NCBI RefSeq assembly: GCF_052118925.1 | Contig: NZ_JBQKGG010000001.1 | Coordinates: 365,185 to 429,184, forward strand | Direction: 5' to 3' | DNA: 64,000 nt | Source: Lientehia sp934351765 | GTDB lineage: Bacteria > Bacillota > Clostridia > Lachnospirales > Lachnospiraceae | In this document: in pieces, positions 15,123-23,203 of the stretch | Layout of the letters: every line of letters begins with the position of its first letter | How positions within the stretch are numbered: the stretch's first letter is position 1 | Notes under the pieces: model-generated | What the model saw: the letters and a program-made list of their open reading frames with translations, nothing else | What the model was told of the DNA's origin: nothing | The model's database searches: none | Made by a program: the position numbers and the translations under genes

Positions 15123-15172
15123 AAAAGCTGCTCCGACAGGTCTTTCTATTACCTTATGCCAAAGCAGCTTTT
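15123..15172 (-). promoter_or_regulatory. Hairpin covering the sigK ribosome site
   Basis: AAAAGCTGCT (3' copy on the minus strand reads AGCAGCTTTT) forms a perfect 10-bp inverted repeat with a 30-nt loop. The downstream arm contains the GGAGCAGC ribosome site and a T-run ending at the ATG. The RNA could sequester the ribosome site or terminate transcription just before sigK. Confidence 0.55.
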
Positions 15173-15192
15173 CCTGTGCTTTTACAATTTTT

Positions 15193-15234
15193 TCTCCGAT
15201 AAAAGAAATGCGATCTCCGATAAAAGAAATGCGG
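15193..15234 (+). repeat. Two tandem 21-bp repeats, probable LytTR operator
   Basis: TCTCCGATAAAAGAAATGCG occurs twice with a period of exactly 21 bp, i.e. two helical turns. It lies immediately upstream of the response regulator promoter. LytTR DNA-binding domains bind paired direct repeats with about this spacing, so autoregulation is likely. Confidence 0.7.
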
Positions 15235-15241
15235 ATTCCTC

Positions 15242-15269
15242 TTGTAAAATCGCCCCAGTCTGCTAAACT
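15242..15269 (+). promoter_or_regulatory. Promoter of the LytTR response regulator
   Basis: TTGTAA (15242-15247), 16-bp spacer, TAAACT (15264-15269), 8 bp downstream of the tandem repeats. Confidence 0.5.
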
Positions 15270-15304
15270 AGAAATAATAAGCACAAAAGAAAAGGAGTAT
15301 CATT

Positions 15305-16015
15305 TTGAATATTGCTATTGTTGATGATGACCCCATAATGTCCACGCAGCTTCACACAAACCTGTCTGACCTTTTGGGCGATGATGCGAATATAATCTGC
15401 TTTCCCAGCGGCGAGGCGTTCCTCGCTTCTTATAGACCGGGACTTTTTGACCTGATCATTCTTGATATTTTTATGAAGGAAATTACGGGCATGGATGCCG
15501 CAAGAAAGATCCGTGAATCCGATCAGACTGTGCGGATCGTGTTTTCCACCTCCAGCAACGATTTTGCCAGCGAAAGCTATGAGGTGAACGCCTGTTACTA
15601 TCTGAAGAAGCCCTACGGAACGGATCAGCTGCGGTCCATGTTAGACCGGCTGAACCTGGAGGAAATGGAACGGATGCGGACTATCAGGCTCCCCGACGGA
15701 AGCCGCGTGGTCCTGCGGCAGATCATCTATGCCGATTTTGCCTCCCGTCGGGTCACCCTTCACTGCAAGGATGGTGAGAACCGGCTTCTGGCCTCTCCGT
15801 TTTCCGAGGTGGAAGCACTGCTCTGTGCCTATCCCTGCTTTATCAGTCCCTTTAAGGGCATTATCGTAAATTTTCATGAGGTTGAATCCCTGACCCCCGA
15901 CATGATCCGCCTGTCGGACGGCAGTCCTATTCCCATCAGCCGCCGAAAATCCAAGGAGGTACTGGAGGCATACTTTAACTTCCGGTTTGACACCATGCGG
16001 CGGCAGAACCGCTAG
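15305..16015 (+). CDS. LytTR-family response regulator (orphan)
   Basis: A 236-residue two-component regulator. The receiver domain has the acidic pocket IVDDD near residue 5, the phospho-acceptor Asp in LIILDIFM at about residue 55, and the conserved Lys in YYLKKPYG at about 103. The C-terminal half (residues ~130-230) is a LytTR DNA-binding domain of the AgrA/LytR type. The start codon is TTG, with AAAGGAG at the right distance. No sensor kinase gene is adjacent; neighbours are sigK and a peptidase. The tandem 21-bp repeats upstream suggest it controls itself. It ends in a bidirectional terminator. Confidence 0.87.
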   Translation: MNIAIVDDDPIMSTQLHTNLSDLLGDDANIICFPSGEAFLASYRPGLFDLIILDIFMKEITGMDAARKIRESDQTVRIVFSTSSNDFASESYEVNACYYLKKPYGTDQLRSMLDRLNLEEMERMRTIRLPDGSRVVLRQIIYADFASRRVTLHCKDGENRLLASPFSEVEALLCAYPCFISPFKGIIVNFHEVESLTPDMIRLSDGSPIPISRRKSKEVLEAYFNFRFDTMRRQNR

Positions 16016-16050
16016 ACCCCATTCCATCTATCAGGATTTCCTCACGTACC

Positions 16051-16096
16051 ATTCCCCATGACATGTCCGTTTTGAGCCTGTCATGGGGAATTTTTA
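16051..16096. terminator. Bidirectional terminator
   Basis: ATTCCCCATGACA pairs with TGTCATGGGGAAT, followed by TTTTT on the plus strand. It separates the convergent response regulator and peptidase genes. Confidence 0.85.
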
Positions 16097-16113
16097 ATCA
16101 ATCCGATCCGTAT

Positions 16114-18150
16114 TTATTCACACACCGTTGTCGTGATCGCTCCGTTCTCGCAGGTAAAGAAAACCGGGGCGGAGCTGGCGGTATTGTCCATGGCGTCCCA
16201 CATATCAAAGAACATGGCAAACTCTCCGTCCGGCAGCTCCGATTCATAAAACGCCGTATCCGGTGTCACCGTAAAGGACTCTGCCGCATACGCCTCGAAC
16301 TCATCCTCACTGGAATAGGAGGTCAGATACCAGATCGTTGAAACCGTGTCTCCCGTCTCTAAAAACCGCAGCTCCTTATCGGCCATACCGCTGTCGTCGA
16401 TTCCCTGGCGGGCGCCGAGAATATTCCATTTTTCTTCCGTAAAATCATAGGCAACCTGAAGATTGTATTCCTCTCCGTTTAACAGGATCGGAACGGAATA
16501 GATATTATAATCCTCACCCTCGAAGCTCAGCTCCATATAAACCAGATGCCCGTCCAGACTTCCCCATACACCGCGGAAGTTATCATAAAACACGCCGTTT
16601 TCCCAGTCTGCTGTCATGTCGTTGTCTGTTCCCAGGAACATCATCCGATCATTTTCTTCATCTACATAGTATAAAGAAATTCCGATCCCGGCCAGGATCC
16701 GGTCTGCATCCGGCCCAAGAGTCATAAACGAAGAGCCTTCTTCATTGACATCAAGCGGCGCTCCCTCCCATCCTGCCGTCAGGAGATTCTCCACCTTTGG
16801 AAGCTCGGTGACACTCCTCTCTGCCAGATAATCCATGCCCCCTGCACTGAGTTCTCCGGTAAGCTGATACTCATAAAAATATTTGAAGGCTGTTCCTGCA
16901 CCCAGCCATGCGTAGCTGTTATAATCGTCCAGATCTCCGTTGTAGGAATAGTAGCAGGACAGGCCGGTAGCCTCTGTACGGTACTGGCCGTTTACCCGGT
17001 ACAGCACACAGCTTTCCAATGCATCCAACACTGCCGCGGCACTTTCCATGGTATCGGCATTCTGCCGCGCCAGATGCCCCAGATCCACCATGTTGGTGTA
17101 GCCCTGCTCTCTGGTATTTCCTCCGTAATTTTCACTTTTTGCCGCTGTACGGCCGAACCGGGAGAAAAACGCCGGATCCTCGCACGCTGATAACAGTGCT
17201 TCCTCACCAAAGGCTTCATATGCATCCAGAAGTTCGCCGATCTTTGACAGATCCGTAAGGGAAAGTGTTACGTCGTCCTGGGTCTCCACGGCTTCACAGC
17301 CCTTGTAATACGCATCGCAGATCACCTTTCCGAGCTCTTCTCCGTCCATGGAGGGATCCTCCGCCAGAGCACCAACCCATTCTGAGTACAGCCAGCCGTT
17401 GGCAGGCTCTGTTTCCTCCGATGCTACCAGATAATGTGCCAGATCCGAGAACGTATAGGCTACATCCACGGTTGCCATGAGGCAGGTATCAAAGCCGACC
17501 AGCTCAATGGGCGGCTCGCCGAAGGACGGATCCCAAACTCTGGTAAACGCCTCATACATTTCATCAACGGTCAGAGAATCCAGGCCATAGATCTCATCAA
17601 AAGCCGCTCCCGAAACAGAACCGCCTCCGTGGTTCCAGAACAGCACTGCCGTTTTGTCCGCCGGATAGGATTCTCTGGCAAAGGACAGGAAATCGGCCAG
17701 CGTATCGGCCTCGCCCATGCTGGCAGAGGGAAGTTCTTCCACCAGAGATAATCCGCTGCTGTCATAGACCCAGCGCTGCAGCTTTTCCGCATCGACGATT
17801 TCATTCTGCCACTGAGACGCACCGCCGGTCTCGATGACCACCTGCACGTTCTCCGGAAGCTCCACCTCCATCAGCTCCTGCAGATCAGTGGTGGCGAATC
17901 CTCCGCCGGATTCCAGGTCGCTTCCGCAAAGATACCAGTACACGGCCCAGCTTTCATCCCCGACGGGGTTTGTTTCTTTTGTCTCTGCTGCTTCCGTTTC
18001 CTTCACCGATGGAGCCGTTCCGCCTGAATCATCCGCCCCTCCGCAGCCTGTAAAAAGCGAAACTGCCAGGACACCGGCCAGAAGACCGGAAGCGATCCGC
18101 CGCAGGCTTCTCTTCGATTTCTGATGCTTCTCATACGTTTGCTTTCTCAT
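16114..18150 (-). CDS. Clostripain-like (C11) cysteine peptidase lipoprotein
   Basis: A 678-residue surface lipoprotein. It has a basic N-terminus, a hydrophobic segment and the lipobox LFTGC near residue 36, then a Ser/Glu/Thr-rich linker. The peptidase C11 domain follows: WAVYWYLCGSDLESGGGFA, the catalytic His in VLFWNHGGG and the catalytic Cys in LVGFDTCLMATVDVAY. The C-terminal third is a beta-rich domain of unknown role. Clostripain-type enzymes cleave after Arg or Lys and often self-activate. The start follows AAGGGGGTAA. It is a single gene downstream of the EF-G paralogue. Confidence 0.87.
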   Translation of the reverse strand: MRKQTYEKHQKSKRSLRRIASGLLAGVLAVSLFTGCGGADDSGGTAPSVKETEAAETKETNPVGDESWAVYWYLCGSDLESGGGFATTDLQELMEVELPENVQVVIETGGASQWQNEIVDAEKLQRWVYDSSGLSLVEELPSASMGEADTLADFLSFARESYPADKTAVLFWNHGGGSVSGAAFDEIYGLDSLTVDEMYEAFTRVWDPSFGEPPIELVGFDTCLMATVDVAYTFSDLAHYLVASEETEPANGWLYSEWVGALAEDPSMDGEELGKVICDAYYKGCEAVETQDDVTLSLTDLSKIGELLDAYEAFGEEALLSACEDPAFFSRFGRTAAKSENYGGNTREQGYTNMVDLGHLARQNADTMESAAAVLDALESCVLYRVNGQYRTEATGLSCYYSYNGDLDDYNSYAWLGAGTAFKYFYEYQLTGELSAGGMDYLAERSVTELPKVENLLTAGWEGAPLDVNEEGSSFMTLGPDADRILAGIGISLYYVDEENDRMMFLGTDNDMTADWENGVFYDNFRGVWGSLDGHLVYMELSFEGEDYNIYSVPILLNGEEYNLQVAYDFTEEKWNILGARQGIDDSGMADKELRFLETGDTVSTIWYLTSYSSEDEFEAYAAESFTVTPDTAFYESELPDGEFAMFFDMWDAMDNTASSAPVFFTCENGAITTTVCE

Positions 18151-18237
18151 TCTGTGTTACCCCCTTGGATCATCATTTCATCTCCGGCAGTGACAGCCTT
18201 CGAAGCTCATTCTCTGGCAGCTGCCGGAACATGGAAA

Positions 18238-18277
18238 GGAGCGTCTTTCCTTCTTCGGAAACGGACGCTCCTTTTTT
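18238..18277. terminator. Hairpin between EF-G and peptidase genes
   Basis: GGAGCGTC/GACGCTCC stem with an internal TTTCC-GGAAA pairing. The T-run (TTTTTT) follows on the plus strand, while both flanking genes read on the minus strand, where only CTTTCC follows. It is probably a weak terminator of the EF-G transcript; direction is uncertain. Confidence 0.5.
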
Positions 18278-18297
18278 GTTTTCATTTCAGGTTTTAT

Positions 18298-20376
18298 TTA
18301 TTCTTCCGCTCTTGCCGCAATCTCCTTTGCCTGAACATCAGAGGGTGCCTGCTCATAGCGGGCGAATTCATAGGAGAAATTACCAATACCGCCGGTCATG
18401 GAACGCAGATCCGTAGAATATCCGATCAGGCAGGACATGGGAATGTCTGCTTCGATGATCTGGTTGCCCTTATGATCAGGATTCATGCCAAGAACACGGC
18501 CTCTTCTCTTGTTGAGATCGCCCATGATATCACCGGTAAACCGATCAGGAACAACTACCTTTAAGGACGCGATAGGCTCTAAGAGCACCGGCTTTGCATC
18601 CGGCTCCGCAAAGGCTTTCTTTACGGCAAGAATCGTTGCCATCTTGAATGCCATTTCCGAAGAATCTACCGGGTGATAGGAACCGTAAACCAGAGTTGCC
18701 TTCAGGCCTACAACGGGATAGCCCGCAAGCGGCCCCTTGAGCACGGATTCCTGGATTCCCTTTTCCACTGCGGGGAAGTAATTCTTCGGAACCACGCCGC
18801 CAACGATCTTTTCCTCGAATACATAAGGCTTATCCAGATCTCCGGAGGGCTCAAATTCCATCACAACATCACCGTACTGGCCATGGCCGCCGGACTGCTT
18901 CTTATGCTTGCCCTGAACCTTTACCTTGCCCCGGATGGTCTCGCGGAATGCGATTCTGGGCTTCTCCAGAACAATCTCTACCTTATAGCGGTTTAACAGC
19001 TTGCTTACAACCACCTCCAGCTGCTGATCGCCGATACCGTAAAGGAGGGTCTGGCGGTTTTCCTTGTCATTGACGCTCTTCAGAGTCAGATCCTCTTCCA
19101 TGAGTTTACTGAGAGAGCTTGCGATCTTATCTTCATCGCCCTTGTTCTTTGCCTTGTATGCCATATAGGTATAGGGCTTGGAAATTTCAGGACGGTCATA
19201 GGCGATCGGCACCTTCTTGGTGGAAAGAGTGTCACCGGTTCCCGTTACGGTCAGCTTCGGGATCGCACCGATATCTCCGCTTCGCAGCGCAGAAACCTCG
19301 ATGGCTTCCTTTCCGCGCATCACATACAGCTTGGAGATCTTTTCCTCCACCTCTTTTGAAGTATTATATAACACACTGTCGGCACGGAGCACACCGGAGC
19401 ATACCTTTACATAGGAATATTTTCCGATAAAGGGATCCACAAGCGTCTTCCATACCTTGACGCTTAACGGATTTGCATCCTGATAATTGGCCTCGAAGGG
19501 TTCCTCTGTTTCCAGATTCGTTCCCATAACCTCCAGCTTTTCGGGAGAAGCAAAATATTTTTCAATCGCCTGCAGGAGCATGGTCGTGCCCTGGCCGTTG
19601 ACGCCGGCGCCCATCAGAACGGGAACGATTGTTCCGTCCATAACGTGCTGGCGCAGTGCGATAGAGATTTCATCATAAGTAAATTCATCACCGGCAAAAT
19701 ACCGGTCCATATATTCTTCACTGGTTTCTGCCACAGCCTCCATAAGGGCTTCACGGCACATCTCCAGGTTTTTCATGGAATAATCAGGAATCGGGCATTC
19801 CTCATAATCACTGAGGCTTAAGAATTTTCTGCCCTTCATCTTTACAACATTTACAAAGCCCACAAACCGCTCGTTTTCACGGATGGGAAGATGGAACGGC
19901 GCGATCCGTTTTCCGTATAAGCCCTGAAGATCCTCGATCACCTGACGGTAGCTTGCATTATCATCATCCATATTGGTGACAAACATGATCCGGGGCAGAT
20001 TGTACTTTTCACAGAAGTCCCATGCCTTCTGGGTTCCGACCTCCACACCTGCTTTTCCGTTTACTACGATCACAGCGGCGTCTGCCACGCTTAAGGCTTC
20101 CTCTGCTTCGCCGACAAAATCAAAATAACCGGGGGTATCTAAGAAATTGATCTTTACGCCCTCCCACATGATCGGTACAACTGTTGTGGAAACAGAAAAC
20201 AGACGGCGGATCTCTTCTTTATCAAAATCGCTGATGGTATTTCCATCGGTGATCTTTCCCTGACGGGAGGTAATTCCGGTCACATGTGCCATAGCTTCAA
20301 CTAAAGTTGTCTTTCCGGCTCCTCCATGTCCCAGTAAAACCACGTTACGAATTCTTTCTGACTCAAACACATTCAT
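18298..20376 (-). CDS. Elongation factor G paralogue (EF-G2-like GTPase)
   Basis: A 692-residue translational GTPase with the EF-G domain order. The G domain has P-loop GHGGAGKTTL and DTPGYFDF, followed by domain II, an III-V core with GGHGQYGDVVMEFEP, and a C-terminal domain with SLKVVVPDRFTGDIMGDLNKRRGRVLGM. The G4 motif reads FVTNMDDDN instead of NKxD, so the usual nucleotide-specificity Lys is missing. It is not next to rpsL, rpsG or tuf, so it is unlikely to be the main fusA. It may act in ribosome recycling or under stress. GGGAGGA precedes the ATG. A small ORF lies between its promoter and start. Confidence 0.87.
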   Translation of the reverse strand: MNVFESERIRNVVLLGHGGAGKTTLVEAMAHVTGITSRQGKITDGNTISDFDKEEIRRLFSVSTTVVPIMWEGVKINFLDTPGYFDFVGEAEEALSVADAAVIVVNGKAGVEVGTQKAWDFCEKYNLPRIMFVTNMDDDNASYRQVIEDLQGLYGKRIAPFHLPIRENERFVGFVNVVKMKGRKFLSLSDYEECPIPDYSMKNLEMCREALMEAVAETSEEYMDRYFAGDEFTYDEISIALRQHVMDGTIVPVLMGAGVNGQGTTMLLQAIEKYFASPEKLEVMGTNLETEEPFEANYQDANPLSVKVWKTLVDPFIGKYSYVKVCSGVLRADSVLYNTSKEVEEKISKLYVMRGKEAIEVSALRSGDIGAIPKLTVTGTGDTLSTKKVPIAYDRPEISKPYTYMAYKAKNKGDEDKIASSLSKLMEEDLTLKSVNDKENRQTLLYGIGDQQLEVVVSKLLNRYKVEIVLEKPRIAFRETIRGKVKVQGKHKKQSGGHGQYGDVVMEFEPSGDLDKPYVFEEKIVGGVVPKNYFPAVEKGIQESVLKGPLAGYPVVGLKATLVYGSYHPVDSSEMAFKMATILAVKKAFAEPDAKPVLLEPIASLKVVVPDRFTGDIMGDLNKRRGRVLGMNPDHKGNQIIEADIPMSCLIGYSTDLRSMTGGIGNFSYEFARYEQAPSDVQAKEIAARAEE

Positions 20377-20399
20377 AGATACTTCCTCCCTTTTCGCTA

Positions 20400-20498
20400 T
20401 TAGTCTTCCCAGCCGCCGTCAGAATCAGACAATCCTTCTCTTTCTTTTTCCGATTTCTTCGTCTTTTTACCCTCGGCAGCAAGATGTCGGTGTTCCAT
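20400..20498 (-). CDS. Possible 32-aa peptide upstream of the EF-G paralogue
   Basis: A short ORF starting MEHRHLAAEGKKTKKSEK and ending SDSDGGWED: very hydrophilic, Lys/Glu-rich, without any recognisable domain. It fills most of the leader between the EF-G promoter and the EF-G ribosome site, ending 24 bp before that ATG. The predicted transcription start lies only about 5 nt before its ATG, so it would be nearly leaderless and has no ribosome site. It could be a leader peptide or a chance ORF. Confidence 0.35.
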   Translation of the reverse strand: MEHRHLAAEGKKTKKSEKEREGLSDSDGGWED

Positions 20499-20509
20499 GA
20501 CTTAGGTAT

Positions 20510-20538
20510 ATTGTACTAAAAAATTCCAATAATAGCAA
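20510..20538 (-). promoter_or_regulatory. Promoter of the EF-G paralogue
   Basis: TTGCTA (20533-20538), 17-bp spacer, TACAAT (20510-20515) on the minus strand. Confidence 0.6.
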
Positions 20539-20597
20539 CAAAAATATCAAAATTGTATAATATTCTTTATTCTTTTTCGCGTTAAAGTGGGGAAGTG

Positions 20598-20626
20598 TTG
20601 ACAAGTAGCTCATTCTGTCCTAAAAT
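20598..20626 (+). promoter_or_regulatory. tyrA-aroA promoter
   Basis: TTGACA (20598-20603), 17-bp spacer, TAAAAT (20621-20626): near-consensus, divergent from the EF-G promoter. The leader is about 70 nt with no T-box or obvious riboswitch. Confidence 0.8.
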
Positions 20627-20701
20627 AACAATGGATTTTTTCTATCTGAATAAAGATTTCACAAAAAACAGGACTTTATCGAACACAAAAGGGGAATCGA
20701 T

Positions 20702-21799
20702 ATGAAAGACATGACCTTTGGTTTTATCGGGCTCGGACTCATCGGCGGCTCCATCGCAAAAGGCTTGAAGCGCGCCAATCCAAACCACTATATTATGGCT
20801 TATGCACGCCACCGGGAGACCCTGGATGCAGCCCTTGCGGACGGCGCCATCAACGAAGCACTGGACGGAATCGGAGAACGGCTTTCCGCCTGTGATTATA
20901 TTTTCTTATGTACCCCGGTTTCCTTTAATGAAGAATATCTGACGGCGATCCGTCCCTATCTGCGCAAGGATGCAATCCTCACCGATGTGGGAAGTGTCAA
21001 AACCAATATCCATGAAGCCGTGGAGCGTCTTGGCATGGAAGCCAACTTCATCGGCGGACATCCCATGGCCGGCTCCGAAAAAAGCGGCTATCAGTATTCC
21101 ACTGACCATCTGGTGGAAAATGCCTACTATGTGATCACGCCGACAAAGGCTTCTCCTGCCGGAAAGGTCGATGAGCTTCGGGAGATTGCCCTCTCCCTCT
21201 CGGCTCTGCCTCTGATCCTGGATTATCATCAGCATGATTACATCGTGGCCGGGATCAGCCATCTGCCCCATCTGATCGCCTCCAGCCTGGTAAACCTGGT
21301 CCGGGACAAGGACACGCCGGAGCAGATCATGAGGCTGGTGGCCGCCGGAGGTTTTAAGGATATTACAAGAATCGCCTCCTCCTCACCGGTCATGTGGCAG
21401 CAGATCTGTCTGACCAACAAAGAAAATATTGCTTCGATCCTGGGCGATTACATTGATCTGTTAAGGCAGGTAAAGACCGATGTGGAAACCAGTGACGGTG
21501 CCGCGATCTATAACCTGTTCGACACCTCCAGGGAATACCGGAATTCCCTTCCCAGCCGTTCATCCGGTCCCATCAAAAAAGAATATGCGTTCTATTGTGA
21601 CATTGTGGACGAAGCCGGTGCGATTGCCACCATCGCCACAATCCTTGCCGCTCATCAGATCAGTATTAAGAACATCGGCATCATCCACAACCGGGAATTT
21701 GAGGAAGGTGTATTAAAGATTGAATTTTACGATGAAGCGGCAGTCAATGCGGCGGTGGAGCTTCTGACCCAGTGCCGTTATACCATTTACCGGAAATAA
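20702..21799 (+). CDS. tyrA: Prephenate dehydrogenase with ACT domain
   Basis: Oxidatively decarboxylates prephenate to 4-hydroxyphenylpyruvate on the way to tyrosine. It has 365 residues. An N-terminal Rossmann fold (FGFIGLGLIGGSIAKGL) is followed by LCTPVSFNEEYL and TDVGSVKTNIHEAVE. The conserved IGGHPMAGSEKSGY carries the catalytic His, and QHDYIVAGISHLPHLIAS lies in the helical domain. The last ~70 residues (CDIVDEAGAIATIATILAAHQISIKNIGI) are an ACT domain, suggesting feedback control by tyrosine. It is transcribed with aroA, 46 bp downstream. Confidence 0.95.
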   Translation: MKDMTFGFIGLGLIGGSIAKGLKRANPNHYIMAYARHRETLDAALADGAINEALDGIGERLSACDYIFLCTPVSFNEEYLTAIRPYLRKDAILTDVGSVKTNIHEAVERLGMEANFIGGHPMAGSEKSGYQYSTDHLVENAYYVITPTKASPAGKVDELREIALSLSALPLILDYHQHDYIVAGISHLPHLIASSLVNLVRDKDTPEQIMRLVAAGGFKDITRIASSSPVMWQQICLTNKENIASILGDYIDLLRQVKTDVETSDGAAIYNLFDTSREYRNSLPSRSSGPIKKEYAFYCDIVDEAGAIATIATILAAHQISIKNIGIIHNREFEEGVLKIEFYDEAAVNAAVELLTQCRYTIYRK

Positions 21800-21845
21800 A
21801 AATCAGCGCACAGACTGCTTTCGCAGTCAAGAAAAGGAATTGACT

Positions 21846-23108
21846 ATGACCATCAAACCGTTACACGGGGAAATTACCGTCCCCGGAGATAAATCCATCT
21901 CTCACAGAAGTATTATGTTCGGTGCCCTGGCAAAAGGCACTACCAGAGTCCGCGGCTTCCTGCGCGGCGCAGACTGCCTTTCCACCATCGACTGCTTCCG
22001 CGCCCTGGGAATCCGCGTGGATTCAGACCGGGAGGAAATCCTGGTTCACGGAAAAGGCCTCCACGGCCTTACCGTTCCCTCCCACCGCCTCGACTGCGGA
22101 AACAGCGGAACCACCACCAGGCTGATCTCCGGAATTCTTTCCGCTCAGCCCTTTACCACGGAGCTTACCGGCGATGCCTCGATCCGGAAGCGTCCCATGG
22201 GCCGGATCATAAAACCGCTCTCTCTCATGGGTGCAGACATCGAAAGCCTGGCCGGAAACGGCTGTGCGCCTCTGCGGATCTGCGGCGGCCCGCTCCATGG
22301 AATTCATTATGAATCTCCCGTTGCTTCGGCGCAGGTGAAATCCTCAATCCTGCTGGCAGGTCTTTATGCCGACAAAACCACCAGCGTCACCGAGCCTTAC
22401 GTTTCCAGAAACCATACCGAGCTCATGTTAAAGGGCTTCGGCGCAGCAGTTTCCACCGAAGGAACCACTGCTTCCATTGAACCGCCTGAAGAACTGTTTG
22501 CCCAGGATATTCTCGTTCCCGGCGATATCTCCTCCGCCGCTTACTTTCTCACGGCGGCAGCCCTGATCCCCGGCTCCGAGCTTCTCATTAAAAACGTTGG
22601 GATCAATCCCACCAGAGACGGAATCATACGTGTCTATCGGGAAATGGGGGCCGATATCACCCTGGTAAATGAAGTGCTTCATTCCGGTGAACGCAGTGCC
22701 GATCTTCTCGTCAGATCTGCTCCGCTCCACGGTATCACCATCGGCGGCTCCGTGATCCCGACTCTGATCGATGAGCTCCCTGTCATCGCCGTGGCTGCCT
22801 GCTTCGCCGAGGGAACCACCATCATCCGGGATGCAGCTGAGCTAAAGGTCAAGGAATCCAACCGGATCGCCGTCATGGTGGAAAACCTCTCCGCCATGGG
22901 TGCCGACATCGAAGAAACTGACGACGGCATGATCATCCGCGGCGGAAAACCGCTCCATGCCGCAAAGATCGACAGCCGCCTCGACCACCGCATCGCCATG
23001 AGCTTCACCATCGCCGGGCTGATCTGCGGTGACATGCCCGACATCAAGGGGAAGGACTGCGTGGATATCTCCTACCCCAGCTTCTATGAGGATCTGGAGC
23101 GTATGTAA
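21846..23108 (+). CDS. aroA: EPSP synthase (3-phosphoshikimate 1-carboxyvinyltransferase), class II type
   Basis: Transfers enolpyruvate from PEP to shikimate 3-phosphate in the shikimate pathway. The 420-residue protein has two inverse alpha-beta barrels with PGDKSISHRS near the start, DCGNSGTTTRLISG, RKRPMGRII and the late KESNRIAVM. The four patterns used to define class II enzymes are present: GDKS, SAQVK, RNHTE and NPTR. Class II enzymes are commonly less sensitive to glyphosate. The ATG at 21846 lies a normal distance after AAAAGGAA; a TTG six bases upstream is too close. It is in an operon with tyrA. Confidence 0.95.
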   Translation: MTIKPLHGEITVPGDKSISHRSIMFGALAKGTTRVRGFLRGADCLSTIDCFRALGIRVDSDREEILVHGKGLHGLTVPSHRLDCGNSGTTTRLISGILSAQPFTTELTGDASIRKRPMGRIIKPLSLMGADIESLAGNGCAPLRICGGPLHGIHYESPVASAQVKSSILLAGLYADKTTSVTEPYVSRNHTELMLKGFGAAVSTEGTTASIEPPEELFAQDILVPGDISSAAYFLTAAALIPGSELLIKNVGINPTRDGIIRVYREMGADITLVNEVLHSGERSADLLVRSAPLHGITIGGSVIPTLIDELPVIAVAACFAEGTTIIRDAAELKVKESNRIAVMVENLSAMGADIEETDDGMIIRGGKPLHAAKIDSRLDHRIAMSFTIAGLICGDMPDIKGKDCVDISYPSFYEDLERM

Positions 23109-23126
23109 AAACGGTCTGTTCTACGC

Positions 23127-23188
23127 GCCCCACCCCTGCTTCCCGGCGGCAGCTCTGATATGTGCCGGCCGGGAAGCAGGGGTGGGGC
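23127..23188. repeat. Family B palindromic element, copy 3
   Basis: A 62-bp near-perfect hairpin with arms GCCCCACCCCTGCTTCCCGG and the matching reverse complement. The tip GGCAGCTCTGATATGTGCC resembles the loop of the two other family B copies, although the stem sequence is quite different. It sits between the convergent aroA and aminotransferase genes and may serve as their terminator, though T-runs are weak. Confidence 0.7.
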
Positions 23189-23203
23189 CGAGTAATCCCT
23201 TCT

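Noticed and set aside
15193..15234. CRISPR-like repeat
   Set aside because: Only two units without spacers; period of 21 bp fits a regulator site. The same holds for repeats at 34251-34304 and 47564-47597.
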